Assembly (NCBI GenBank): GCA_000733355.1
Contig: JNVV01000006.1
Coordinates: 630,814 to 694,813, forward strand
DNA length: 64,000 bases
Source: Falciphora oryzae
Lineage: Eukaryota; Ascomycota; Sordariomycetes; Magnaporthales; Magnaporthaceae
Direction of reading: 5' to 3'
The position numbers and the translations under genes were made by a program. The notes below the pieces were generated by a model. It did no database searches. It was not told where the DNA came from and saw nothing but the letters and a program-made list of their open reading frames with translations. Below, piece by piece: positions 1 through 10,365 of this stretch (positions within the stretch are counted from its first letter, which is position 1; every line of letters starts with the position of its first letter).

Positions 1-268
1 TTTTTTTTTGCTTCTCTTCTCTTCTTTTCTTTCCCTTTTTATTTTTTATTTTTTATTTTTTCGTGTGTCCGTTTTGTATCAAGTCGTGGTCGTGGAGGGG
101 CTTTGTTTAGCCGGCCTCCATGGTGCACCCCGGATCGGCACACGGCACCTCCCCAATAACCTCCGGGATGCGGGCTCTGTGTGCGCACACTCGACGGTCG
201 CCTCTGCAGGGCGAGCGACTCATTGGGTGGGCCCGCTAACACGTCTACCTCTTGCCCCTCCTCGATAG
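1..268 (+). other. intron 3' part of the carbonic anhydrase gene
   Basis: The T-rich start of the window and the following sequence have no codon-like character. They end in branch site, pyrimidine tract and AG directly before the conserved carbonic anhydrase exon, so I read them as intron (possibly with upstream non-coding sequence). Confidence 0.55.
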
Positions 269-846
269 TGTGGCTAGGCTGCTCCGACTCGCGTTGCCCC
301 GAGACCACCATCCTGGGCCTGCAGCCCGGCGATGTCTTTGTGCACCGCAACATCGCCAACATCATCTCGGCGACCGACATCAACACGTCGGCCGTCATCG
401 AGTACGCCGTCATGCACCTCAAGGTCAAGCACGTCGTGCTGTGCGGGCACACCTTCTGCGGCGGCGCCAACGCCGCGCTGGCCGACTCGCGCGTGGGCGG
501 CGTGCTCGACACCTGGCTGACGCCGCTCAAGGCCATCCGGCTGGCCAACGCCCAGGAGCTCGGCTCCATCTCGGACCTGAAGGCGCGCGGCGTCCGCATT
601 GCCGAGCTCAACGTCATCGCCGGCTGCAAGACCCTGATGGCCAACCCCAACGTCCAGGACGCCATCCGCGACCGCGACCTGCAGGTCCACGGCTGCATCT
701 ACGACATCTCGACGGGCAAGATCAGGGACCTGGGCTGCGGCAACGCCGCCAAGGCGCTCTCTGGCACCGGCGAGGGCGAGGTCGTCAGGGGCAGGCACGC
801 CACGCTAGTCTTCAAGGGCAGCAGCGCGTCCATGGCCATCCGCTGA
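269..846 (+). CDS. beta-class carbonic anhydrase, 3' exon (5' partial)
   Basis: Zinc enzyme that interconverts CO2 and bicarbonate; in fungi it supplies bicarbonate for carboxylations. The 192 visible codons carry the beta-CA signature: WLGCSDSR (first Zn cysteine plus the Asp-Arg dyad), GDVFVHRNIAN, and GHTFCGG with the second and third Zn ligands. The residue after CSDSR is Cys where Val or Ala is more usual. The exon begins in phase (xTG|TGG). Before it lie a GCTAAC branch site (about 234-239), a pyrimidine-rich tract and the acceptor AG at 267-268. The first exon must therefore lie upstream, outside the window, because nothing between 1 and 268 looks coding. The stop TGA is 844-846. Family assignment is firm; cellular location (cytosol or mitochondrion) cannot be judged without the N-terminus. 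Confidence 0.93.
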
Positions 847-2930
847 CGTTGATGATGGGCGGGCTTTTACACTCATCCACTTTGCTTTTATTTGCTGCGT
901 ATACTCCTTGACTCTTCATCTTCTTTTTTCTGTGTTCCTACTATACCAAGTCATCTCAGAGCCTACCCATTGTATTTGGCGGCATGTTCTCATTTTCGTC
1001 TTGTTTTATTCATCGGGCGGGTGCACAAAGTATCGACCGTCTGTCGGGAGTAAGTACTTGGGATGGCAAGCATTTGTCTACTGGAGTCTGGCGGCGGCGG
1101 TTGTGCGAAAAACGAATCAAAGCGTGCGGGATTTTTTGTCTTCTTTGCTTTTGTGTTTGATTTTCTTGTTTCCTCTCCTGACATCGCACGAGAGTGTACA
1201 AAAAAGAAGCATACATGGGCCAGGTCGCATCACCACCTTGTTTCGTACGAGTTCGTACGATTTGGACATGAGAGCGAGGCGGCGGCCGGCGACGGCCGTT
1301 TGTCGTTGGTTTAGAAATACCCAATCTATCTACCGCCTGCCTGTACCAACCTGCTGCCGGCCACCGTCGTCTTTGGGAGCATATGTATGTGCCTGGGTAC
1401 CTACGTCGACATGTCGGTCTAACAGCGTGTTATACCCTCCCATTATAGCTCGAGTTGGTGGATGCGGGTTCGATATTATTTTTCTCTTTGTTTTTAATAT
1501 TCCCTGCAAACATGCAGCCCACTGGATGCGGAGCACACCCTTCTTCTTCCCCTCCTGTCACGTCAAATCAAGGCGTCGGCCGTTGACGCCACCCTCGCCT
1601 GAGGCAATTTTTCGCTGGATATCTCGGACGGCGGGCGTTCTTGCCCACGTGCATGGCTGGACCGAAGCAGTTCCTCTGCCATGCAGTCTGGCCCATGTGC
1701 GTCTAATATAGGGGAGCGGTGAGGGCCGGCTGGCAAGGCCAGCCCACTTGTTGCTCCTTTGGGGTCGAGTATGGCGCTGGGGGCGGGGAACCACTGTCGC
1801 TAGTCGAGCGCTAAGCACCAAGGGTACCCGCCTTGGCTACCCGCTAGGCTAGGTGCGCCTCACTTTTGGATTCCCTTTTTCTTGTCGTGCTTGTCAGGCA
1901 AGCCGAGCATATCGGGGACTTGCAGTATTTGGCCAATGAGTCCCGAGCGCTTGTAGGTTATGTTGTTACTTGCCCCCACGCCCGCCCGCCCTGCATCGTC
2001 TGTCGTTCGAGACGGCACGGACGGCAGCACGAGTGTTGACAGGAGGAAGTGGCCCGTCGATGGAGTGTCCCAGACAGGCAGCAATAAGCGTACCCAGCTT
2101 GGCTCATCAAGTTTGCAAATCCGCTTCCTCAACCAATTTACTCAACCAATGCCAATCAAGAAGGTTCAATGTGCCTCCCAGGTCTATCCACGTTAGGAGA
2201 AAAATGCGCAGACGCCTGCAGTAGTCGAAACTTTGCTCACACCCTTTTTTTATTTTTATTTTTTATTTAGCCCGAGCGATCAAGCTTGACGGGATGCTAT
2301 GGGGCCAAGGTGGAAGATTGCCGGGTGGTATCAGATCTAAGATGCAGTGCCGCCAAGCCTGGGAGGAGGGTGGGTGCATGCTGCTGGGAAACTCCGAGGC
2401 TTGCCGCTCGCCGGCAGCGGTCTGGATCTGGCACTGTAGAGCTCCTGGGGCTACCAATCTCGCATACACTGCTTCTCTTGGCTCCAAGTCATTTCGCAGG
2501 GTTCCGTGCAATAGAGACCAACTGCCAAGCCCGCTCGGTGGTCGCGCAGGGCGGACGCGCCGACTGTCGGTCTCCGTCGTCTGCCCCTCCTTGGCCGTGA
2601 CTGTAGCCCCTCTCTTGTGGGCTCTGTCTGTTGCAACTGACGTCATCCAGCCGAGACAAAACCTCCCAAACAACCAGAGCGAAATCATCCAGCCGTAGAT
2701 GCCTCGATACGAGGCCAAGACTTGTTTGAACGCACGCGATGTATTACAGGAAAACCGGCTGCACTGGTCCATGTCTCTCATTGTTATTCTGTTTCGCTCG
2801 GGTTGGCGGCGTGTCCAGCAAGATGCTGATAAAAACAGGCCATGTTGCCGGTGATCGGAGTCTTCTGGAGAGAGCCCGGGTGCAGCCTGCGAGTGGCCGC
2901 TCTCCCCGTAGGCTAGCTCCGCCTTGCCAA
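847..2930. other. intergenic, no gene recognised
   Basis: About 2.1 kb between the carbonic anhydrase stop and the Harbinger-type element. Open frames here are short, overlap on both strands and show no family motif. The first few hundred bases are probably carbonic anhydrase 3' UTR. Nothing else is supported. Confidence 0.5.
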
Positions 2931-2976
2931 GGGCGTGATCGGCGGCACCGGTCAGGGAGATCCTGATCAGGGAGAA
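2931..2976 (+). repeat. left terminal inverted repeat of the Harbinger-type element
   Basis: 46 bp beginning GGGCGTGATC and ending CAGGGAGAA, with an inner CTGATCAG palindrome. It pairs with 3878-3923 with a single mismatch (A against C after GGGAG). Confidence 0.9.
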
Positions 2977-3697
2977 GATACAAAAAATTGTGCAGGGGGG
3001 TCGGAAGTACCGTCAGGGTAGGCCTTGTCAACGGGCGTCTGCCAAGAAACAGCAAGTGGAACTTTTGCATAGGCTCAAGCACGTCATGGAACACCTCGCT
3101 AACCGTGCTTTGCGAGATCTCGAAGTGCGCAGCGAGCCGTTGGGTAGCGCCCTGCGCGACGATCAGCAGGAAAATCATCACCTTGTGGGCGGGTGCTTGA
3201 TATCGAGTGCCCTCGAGGCCGCGGTTGTTGACGAGCCAGTCGACGAGGAAGCGGAAATCCTCTTTTCCCAAGAGGAATAAGGTACGGAAACGAGTCTCCC
3301 CTCCGTCGTAAAGATCTTTGGCGATATACCCGGCGTGCCAGGGACCACCGGCGTTCAAAACCTCCCTCGGTGGGATAGGTTTATACTGCTGCAGCATGCG
3401 TTCCTGGTATTGGAGCTCTTCTTCCCTGCGGATTTTGCGCAAACGGAGAACTGCAACAACAGTCACTATCGCCGCCACGCTTCGAAAAAAGCGATCCCAG
3501 CCGTTCCCCATGACGTTGTGAATAGCTTCTTTTTTGCTAATAAATTTGGCCTTTTTTTGCAGCTGAACAACAACAACCCCACGGCGACCTCCCTGACGAC
3601 CTCTCCCTGGGCCTCCCTGACGATCTCTCCCGGACCTCCCACGGCCGGGGAAGCTCACAGACGAAGAACGAGGGGTTGAGTCATTTTTGCTGGGCAA
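2977..3697 (-). pseudogene. truncated Harbinger-type transposase N-terminal region
   Basis: The minus-strand frame is open from 3697 through the left repeat and out to 2744. The part before the repeat begins with an Arg/Gly-rich segment. A block follows that resembles the helix-turn-helix region ahead of the DDE domain in HARBI1-like transposases: KEDFRFLVDWL, then GATQRLAAHFEISQSTVSEV, then DVLEPM. Codons after about position 2980 are simply the inverted repeat read through. The DDE nuclease core that should follow is missing. There is no ATG at 3697; the first in-frame ATG is at 3511 (MGNGWDRFF), so an upstream exon may also be lost. Not expected to make an active transposase. Confidence 0.72.
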
Positions 3698-3877
3698 CTA
3701 GTACAAATTTGGCTTAGTTTGGGCCTAAAACGATTCCCTGCTGATGAGATACATTGGTTTGACCCCTGTGTTTTTGCACAAGATTCCCTGGCCCAGGGAG
3801 GACGCTTGTGCACCGACTTGGCAGCCAAAACAGGTAAGGTGCGTCGAGATAAAATAAAAAACCCTTGTCCCTTGGCA

Positions 3878-3923
3878 TTCTCCCTGATCAGGAGCTCCCT
3901 GACCGGTGCCGCCGATCACGCCC
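3878..3923 (-). repeat. right terminal inverted repeat of the Harbinger-type element
   Basis: Reverse-complement partner of 2931-2976, 45 of 46 bases identical, ending GATCACGCCC. It lies 211 bp before the ATG of the next gene. Confidence 0.9.
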
Positions 3924-4134
3924 CAAGCCAGCAAACGCTTACTCGGCTTGTTTTTTTTCGTCTGTGCAAAAGAATCGAAGGAAGACGGAGCGAGAAAGAA
4001 AAAGAAAAGGAGAAACGGACATCTCAGCTTGAGGGAAAAAAGTCACGAATAATTTCCAAGCAAAATACAACTCATCAAAACAAGAAGCGATTAAAAGGGA
4101 AATACGGAGTAAGAAAGGAACACAACTCATCGCG

Positions 4135-5931
4135 ATGCCCTTGTCCGTGCTCACGGACGAGCAGATCGGCGGTCTGCTCGAGGCCCTGACACTGGACGAG
4201 CTCGACTCGTTCCGCGCGAGCCTCCAGAGAGCCTTGCACGAGTACAGCGTTGGCACACAGGACAGGTCCGCCCAGGATGACGAGCAGCCCGAGCGCCAGG
4301 CCATATACTCCGAGGCCACCGGCACAAAGACCCTCTTCATGCCGTCACGCGGCCCCGCCGGCCTCGGGGTCAAGGGTTAGTCAGCCTGTCAACCACCCCG
4401 TCCACACCCTCTTTTTTTGTTTTTGTTTTTTTTGCCCTGCTGTTTGCCTGTTAGCCCGCCTCGCCCCTGATGGGGGGTCGGCCTTGCCTCGGTAGCGCCC
4501 TCGCCTGGGCCTGGCCGGCCATGGCACGGACGGGCTGCACTGCATCTGCATCTGCACCTGCTTGCACAGACGCACTGACTGGCTGTTTGCCTTCTCGCCC
4601 GCTCCGCCCGCGCCTCAGTCATAACGCTCACCGCACCCCACGCCAAGTCCCAAGACCAACAACCGAGCGTCGCCGGCAGCCCAGTGGATGGCAAGGGCAA
4701 GGATGCCGAGGCCTCGCCGGCGCCAGCGCCGGTGATCCGCCCGACGGGGGCCATCACCCTCTTCTCCCCACAGGGCGCGCCCGTGGCCATCCTGCACGCC
4801 TCGCAGCTGACGGCCTTCCGCACCGCCCTGGCCAGCCTGTGCCTGGTGCACCGGCGCAGCACCGTCAAGGTCCTGACCGTCTTCGGCGCCGGCCTGCAGG
4901 CCTACTGGCACGTGCGCCTCGCCCTCATGGCGCGCGGCCGCACCGTCAAGCGCGTCAACATCATCAGCCACCGCTACTCGGACTCGTGCCGGGACCTGCT
5001 GCGCCGCTTCCTGGACGTGCACGCCGACGTCAAGGCCCGCGAGGGGTGGCAGGGCTGCCAGTTCGGCGTCCTGACGCCCGGGTACGTCGAGTACGCGCGC
5101 CTGCTCAAGGACCAGGTCCGCGCCGCCGACGTGCTGTTCTGCTGCACCCCGAGCACCGACGAGCTCTTCCCGGCCAGCCTGCTGACCAACACCGAGGGCC
5201 GCAAGCGCGGCCGGCTGCTGGTCGCCATCGGGTCCTACACGCCCGAGATGCGCGAGATCCCGCTCGAGGTGCTCCGGCAGGCGGTGCGGCGGCACCCGGC
5301 CGGGCCGCACTTCCACAAGCACGCCACCGAGGGCGGCGTGGTCGTGGTGGACACGCTGGACGGGGCGCTCAAGGAGGCCGGCGAGCTGATCGCCGCGGGG
5401 CTCCGGCCCGATCAGCTGGTGGAGCTCGGCGAGCTCGTCATGCTGCAGGAGGCGCAGTTCAAGGAGAGCGAGGAGGCGGCGGCGGCGGCGGCCGAGGACG
5501 GCCTCGGCAGCGGCGCCAGCAGCCCCACGGGCCTCGAGTTCGACAAGCTGGACGTGACGCCGGGGACGCCGTCGCTGTCGAGCGTGTTCGGGTCGGCCAC
5601 CAGCCGGGCGTCGAGCAGGGCATCGTCGCCCAGCCGGAGGAGCACGGCCCCGTCCACGACGGCGTCGTCCACGGCCGACTCCAGCAGGAACGGCGGCGGC
5701 GGCGGCATCCCGGGCAAGGTCCTCCCGTTCTTGCAAAAGAGGTCGTCGAGCAGCCACAGCACGGCGTCGGAGAGCAGGAAGAAGAAGGACGACCACCTTG
5801 CCGTGTGGCTGCAGAGCGGGAACGTCATATACAAGTCCGTCGGGCTTGGTCTCATGGACCTCACGGTGGGGATGCACCTTGTCCAGTTTGCAAGGGACAA
5901 GGGCATCGGGACTCACGTGGATGCTTTCTAA
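4135..5931 (+). CDS. ornithine cyclodeaminase / mu-crystallin family protein
   Basis: NAD(P)-dependent family whose members include ornithine cyclodeaminase, imine reductases and mu-crystallin; the substrate here is unknown. Two exons, 4135-4375 and 4619-5931, give 517 residues. The 243-nt intron has donor GTTAGT and acceptor CTCAG, and the split codon restores VITL. Visible landmarks are the N-terminal GTKTLFMPSRG strand, ITLFSPQGAPVAILHAS, the Rossmann dinucleotide motif VFGAGLQAYWH (about residue 168), and VAIGSYTPEMREIP. Between about residues 362 and 472 there is an Ala/Ser/Gly-rich insertion that splits the C-terminal region; the family sequence resumes at HLAVWLQSGNVIYKSVG. The ATG is the first after the transposon and gives a normal family N-terminus. 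Family firm, reaction uncertain. Confidence 0.9.
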
Positions 5932-6623
5932 GTCTGCTGGAGTTATATGTATTTTGAGTTATTGCTTGTTTTTAGGCCCCAAAGGCCATGCGCCGAGACG
6001 CGCTGCAGGGCATATTGAAATGCTTGGATAGAGACAGAATCATGCAGCCAGTAGGTTTCAGAGCGTCATTAGTATAGCGAGACGAGGCGCCGAGTAAGTG
6101 CGTTTGAATGAGTGAGTGTGAATTGACAGAGTCTCTGTCAAGTCAAGCCACCTCGCCGTTGCTGGGCTGTGTTGACCGAAGAGTGATTCCCGGGAGAAAG
6201 CAAGGCAGAAAGAGAATCACCCCTGCCACATGGCGCAAAACTTGAAAAGCCATCGCACGCATCAGCAGTCTGGCGCTCTCAAAGAGCTGGAGATCAATTG
6301 AGTGAGATTGGAAATCAGATTGAGCTTCACGCCGCAGCGCAATTGAATTAGCGGGACCAGACCACTGGGAGTGGGCCCAACCCAAAGGTCTGGGCAGGGG
6401 ACCACCTGCAGTTTGCCGCTCGGCTCGGGTCAATTGCGCGCATCCCACGCGACCATTTTGAGATAATTTGTGGAGGGGGGTTTGGTGGGCGGCTGATATT
6501 CGTCACATCCCTAAATAACGCCATCGAGAGGGAGACGAGCCGAGAGAAAAAAAAAAAAAACTCTGTGCCGCGCCCCTACATGCCTGATCGACTGCAGTTA
6601 CTCGCAAGACAAGGGCCGCCACA
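5932..6623. other. intergenic between two plus-strand genes
   Basis: About 690 bp covering the 3' UTR of the cyclodeaminase-like gene and the promoter/5' UTR of the carrier gene. A run of As at about 6546-6559 precedes the carrier. No further gene seen. Confidence 0.5.
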
Positions 6624-8256
6624 ATGTCGTCGGAGAAGCCGCTCCCTTTCATCTACCAGTTCGCGGCCGGTGAGTGCACCCCTCCCGCCGGTGGCGGCCT
6701 TGATCGGAGCGCCAAAAGTGGAACCTCCGGCCCTCTGCGCCCGTTTGTGCCTTGTCGCTGACCTCGTTCAACCACCACCACCGCCAGGCGCCGTGGCCGG
6801 AGTCTCGGAGGCAAGAGCGTCCACTCACTGCCCTTGAGCCCCGCGCCTCATGCTAACGCGCCGCCATTGCTGCCCTCTTTCAGATCCTGGTTATGTACCC
6901 GCTGGATGTGGTCAAGACCAGGATGTGAGTCTAGCCCCTCGTCCTCGAAGCCGACTGGCAGTCTGGCCGGCATGCTTGGAGCTAGAAATGCCCGTCAGGG
7001 AGTGGCCGATAATGTGATGATGGTCCGACTGACCATTTTGCCTGCCTGCTTACTTCTGCCCCATCCAGTCAGCTGCAAACCGGAGCGGGAGGCGGCGCCG
7101 ACGCCTACAACGGCACCCTCGACTGCTTCCGCAAGATCATCAAGAACGAGGGTGTCTCGCGCCTGTACCGCGGCATCAGCGCCCCGATATTGATGGAGGC
7201 CCCCAAGCGCGCCACCAAGTTCGCCGCGAACGACGAGTGGGGGAAGTTCTACCGCAACCTGTTTGGCCAGGACAAGATGAACCAGAGCCTGTCGGTCCTA
7301 ACTGGCGCCTCGGCCGGCGCCACCGAGTCCTTTGTCGTCGTCCCCTTGTAAGTTTCTGAAAATAACAAACCACCCTCCCCGGATCCTCGTGACAGACGGA
7401 ACATTGCTGACTGCCCCAACCGCCAGCGAGCTGATCAAGATCCGTCTCCAGGACAAGGCCTCGGCCGGCAACTACAACGGCCCGGTCGACGTCCTGATGA
7501 AGACGGTCCGCAACGAGGGCGTCCTTGCCCTGTACAACGGCCTGGAGTCGACCCTGTGGCGCCACATCCTCTGGAACGCCGGCTACTTTGGCTGCATCTT
7601 CCAGGTCCGGCAGTTGCTGCCCAAGGCCGAGACCAAGAAGGGCCAGATGGCCAACGATATCCTTGCGGGCAGCGTCGGCGGAACCGGTAGGTCTTGTCTC
7701 TATAACTACGGCACGAGCTGCATGCTGACGGTAGAGCTTCACCCCTGAAGTCGGAACGATACTTAATACGTGAGTCCTCTTTTGCCGATACACCCCACTG
7801 GTGTTGCATTTACTTTCATGATCCTGACGCTGACCTAACTGGATGCTGTAGGCCAATGTAAGAAGCAAACTTCCCCGACCCTTATCCGCCAGGCTGGGAT
7901 AGCGGGGGTGTACTAACTCCCGCCGTGATAATAGGGATGTCGTCAAGTCTCGTATCCAGAACACAACCAAGGTTAGCGGCGTCGTGCCCAAGTACAACTG
8001 GGCCTGGCCTGCTCTCGGGACCGTCATGAGAGAGGAGGGCTTCAGCGCCCTTTACAAAGGCGAGTTTTCGTGATGTGACTTCTCCTTCCTATACAGCGTC
8101 TCCTAGTCTCGGGCGGCTGTGCGTTTGTGCTCACTGGCTGACTCTCAACCAGGTTTCCTTCCCAAGGTCCTGCGACTTGGACCGGGAGGTGGTATCCTGC
8201 TGGTCGTGTTTGGAGGCGTTATGGATTTCTTCAGAAAGATGAGGGATTCGGCATAA
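6624..8256 (+). CDS. mitochondrial 2-oxodicarboxylate carrier (Odc type)
   Basis: Inner-membrane solute carrier of the SLC25 family; Odc carriers exchange 2-oxoadipate and 2-oxoglutarate. Nine exons give 300 residues: 6624-6669, 6788-6810, 6884-6924, 7069-7347, 7427-7686, 7751-7769, 7852-7857, 7935-8059, 8153-8256. The three family repeats appear with their signatures PLDVVKTR, PFELIKIR and PMDVVKSR, and the N-terminus KPLPFIYQFAAGAVAGVSE is typical of Odc proteins. Exon 7 is only six bases (GCCAAT) and supplies the Pro and part of the Met of the third signature, so it cannot be skipped. Introns 2 (GCAAGA donor at 6811) and 8 (GCGAGT donor at 8060) are GC-AG introns; the others are GT-AG. Every join keeps frame and conserved sequence. 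Substrate assignment rests on remembered resemblance to Odc1/2. Confidence 0.93.
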
Positions 8257-8485
8257 ACAACCCTCGCCATGCCGCCCACCTACGCCTCTTGTGGAGTTTC
8301 CCTTGGATAGAACCCGGGCTTCTACTTATACACATGCATAGACCTAGTTCATGTTCTACAGGGCAGGGCATACTTAGACATAGAGTCTGTCGACTTCACC
8401 GAACCTGTAGCCTTCCATCATTAGTTCACGCGGTGCTTTCTTCTTATTCTAATTGCGTTGATATGTGGTATCTTGGGAACGGTGT
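8257..8485. other. convergent 3' region of the carrier and BUD22 genes
   Basis: 229 bp between two facing stop codons; shared 3' UTR space with no other feature seen. Confidence 0.5.
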
Positions 8486-9931
8486 CTAGTCGAACACAAT
8501 CTTCTTGCCCTCAAATTTAACCCCTTCCTGCGCCTGCTTGGCCTTTTTCTTGGCCAGCCAGCTGGGATGGAGGGGGCCGTCATCATCGCGCTTCTTCTTC
8601 TCGACCTTCCCGGGTTTCTCGGCCTGGGCCTGCTGCTGGTCGCCACTGCTGCTAGCCTTGCCGGCGCCTCTTTGGAGGGGGTTGCGGACCCCGCGCTTCC
8701 ACGGCTTCCCGTCCGCGGCCGGGTCGACAGCGCCCCGCTTGGCGTCCCATCCCGCGTCCCTCTTCTTGTCGGGCTTGCCCAGGTGCTTGGCGCCCTCGCC
8801 GTACTTCTTCTCCCAGATGGCCTGGCGGGCCTTTTGCCCCCTCCGGTTCTTGCGGACCGGGGGCGCGACGTCGACGTCGGATGCCGACTCGGAGCCGGAC
8901 ACGTAGCCGCCCATCAGCGACGGGAGGAAGGTGGAGTTGGTTGGCCGCGCGGTCTTGGCCGTCTTCTCCTTGGGTGCTTTGGCAGCCGGTTCCGGCGCTG
9001 ACGCCTTCTCTTTCTTCCTTGGTGACACGGCTGCTGACGATGCGTCCGACTCGGCCTCCTCTTCCGAGCCGGATGCTGACGAACCGAACTCGGATCCCAG
9101 CTCGTCCCCGTCCTCATACTCGTCCTCCGGGACCGAGTCGCTTCCGGGTAGAGAAATGTCGTCGTCGAAGCTCCGGGCGCGCGACTTGACTCTTGCTAGC
9201 CTGGCACCGCCGTCTTCCTCTTCATCGCTGTCGTCCTCGCCCTCGGAGGAGCTCCCTCCGAGCATGGCTTCCATGCGCGAGATTGCAGCCTCGTCCAGCT
9301 CGTCGTCGGCGGGACTGTCGGGGTCATCGTCACCACCTTGGTCGGGTGGCAAGTCTGAAGAGTCCGATTCTGATTCCGCCACCTCTTTCCGTTTAGACTT
9401 GGCCTCTTTTTGCTTTGGCGGGTCCTTTTTGGTGACAAGGGTCTCCTCCTTGGGCACCTGTTTAGATGCGGCCTCCTTCTTCCTGGACTCGGAGCCGGGA
9501 GCTGGCACGCCCAGGAGCGTGCAGAGGTCAGGTATGGCCTTGCTCATGACGGCGCGCACCTGGTTGCGCTTGTACAGGGCGCTGGTGACATTGTGCAGGG
9601 CGGCGCGCTCCTCGTCCGATACCTCGGGCTTGGGCACGCCGTTCCTGAGCCTCTCCGGCAGGTGCGGGGACTGGGCGGCCGCCTTCACCTTGAGAAGGGC
9701 GAAGCAGAGGTGGGCGTGGGCGGCCTGGTGAAGGTCCAGCGACTTGAGCACCAGGACCTCGTGATCGAGGCGGCGCAGCGTCTCCTGGCCCAGCTTCTGG
9801 TCCCTGGTGCGCTTTGCCAGGCGCTGCCGCTCGAAGCCCTTGGAGGCCTTGAGGGCGCGGAAGAGGTCCTTGGTGTACTTCTCGAAGCTCTGGTCCACCT
9901 CCTCCTCGACTGAGCGCTTGCGTTTCGGCAT
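8486..9931 (-). CDS. BUD22: BUD22-family ribosome biogenesis protein
   Basis: Nucleolar protein of the Bud22/SRFBP1 family, needed for small-subunit rRNA processing in yeast. A single exon encodes 481 residues starting at MPKRKRSVEEE; the longer open frame upstream is rejected because its sequence lacks family character. The N-terminal third (residues 1-150) is a conserved helical region (FEKYTKDLFRALKASKGFER). The middle is a long acidic/serine tract of nuclear type. The C-terminus ends with the family hallmark LHPSWLAKKKAKQ followed by FEGKKIVFD. It is transcribed divergently from the centrin-like gene, with 434 bp between the two starts. Confidence 0.88.
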   Translation of the reverse strand: MPKRKRSVEEEVDQSFEKYTKDLFRALKASKGFERQRLAKRTRDQKLGQETLRRLDHEVLVLKSLDLHQAAHAHLCFALLKVKAAAQSPHLPERLRNGVPKPEVSDEERAALHNVTSALYKRNQVRAVMSKAIPDLCTLLGVPAPGSESRKKEAASKQVPKEETLVTKKDPPKQKEAKSKRKEVAESESDSSDLPPDQGGDDDPDSPADDELDEAAISRMEAMLGGSSSEGEDDSDEEEDGGARLARVKSRARSFDDDISLPGSDSVPEDEYEDGDELGSEFGSSASGSEEEAESDASSAAVSPRKKEKASAPEPAAKAPKEKTAKTARPTNSTFLPSLMGGYVSGSESASDVDVAPPVRKNRRGQKARQAIWEKKYGEGAKHLGKPDKKRDAGWDAKRGAVDPAADGKPWKRGVRNPLQRGAGKASSSGDQQQAQAEKPGKVEKKKRDDDGPLHPSWLAKKKAKQAQEGVKFEGKKIVFD

Positions 9932-10365
9932 TTTGGCGGTGTTATGAGGCGCCTTTTTGCTTCCATCATCGTTCTCTGGTCTCAGTCGCAAGGCTTTTGA
10001 GAGAATGCATTTTTTTGAGTGGTCGGAGTGGGGACGCACACCCCACAACATTCCCCACAGTCGCCTGGGCCTGCATCAATTACAGGCACCGAAGCCTACA
10101 CCGAGCCCAGGAAGCCGTCGCCGCTTTCGTTGCTTCCCGGCGCGTCCAAAAAATCGAGGACGACCAACCGAGGGGCAGTCGCGTCTTTGTCTTGAAGGAA
10201 AGACAGGGCTGAACTGCCCCCCTCGGAGACCCTCGCGCATTTCTTGACGGCGGCCAGCCCACGGGAGATAGAGAACCTGGCTACGCACGCACCACCAAAG
10301 CCAACAGAACCTCCACTGTCATCCAGCAAGTCGATAATACCAGACCTAAATAATACATCGGCACA
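9932..10365. other. bidirectional promoter region, BUD22 / centrin-like gene
   Basis: 434 bp between divergent start codons. Holds both 5' UTRs and promoters; no clear TATA box or conserved site recognised. Confidence 0.5.

Larger units (their letters stand above)
2931..3923 (-). mobile_element. 993-bp PIF/Harbinger-type element with intact inverted ends
   Basis: Two 46-bp terminal inverted repeats (2931-2976 and 3878-3923) match at 45 of 46 positions and frame the remains of a transposase read on the minus strand. The flanks show CAA on both sides (2928-2930 and 3924-3926). If the repeats are taken one base shorter, a 5-bp CCAAG flanks instead (2927-2931, 3923-3927). Three-base target duplications are typical of PIF/Harbinger, although TWA is the usual sequence. 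The transposase stops near the left repeat, so this copy lacks the nuclease domain and could move only with help from another copy. It lies in the 5' region of the ornithine-cyclodeaminase-like gene. Boundaries are seen directly; superfamily is inferred from the N-terminal transposase region. Confidence 0.85.

Noticed and set aside
181..268. In-frame ATG extension of the carbonic anhydrase exon
   Set aside because: The extension lacks family similarity, and a branch site, pyrimidine tract and AG sit immediately before the conserved exon.
908..1711. Long plus-strand open frame after the carbonic anhydrase gene
   Set aside because: No motif, erratic composition and overlapping frames on both strands; probably 3' UTR and spacer.
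2263..2781. 172-codon minus-strand open frame
   Set aside because: No recognisable domain and mixed with competing frames of equal length.
4470..5957. Longer plus-strand frame overlapping the cyclodeaminase-like gene
   Set aside because: It is an out-of-frame shadow of GC-rich coding sequence; the enzyme motifs lie in the other frame.
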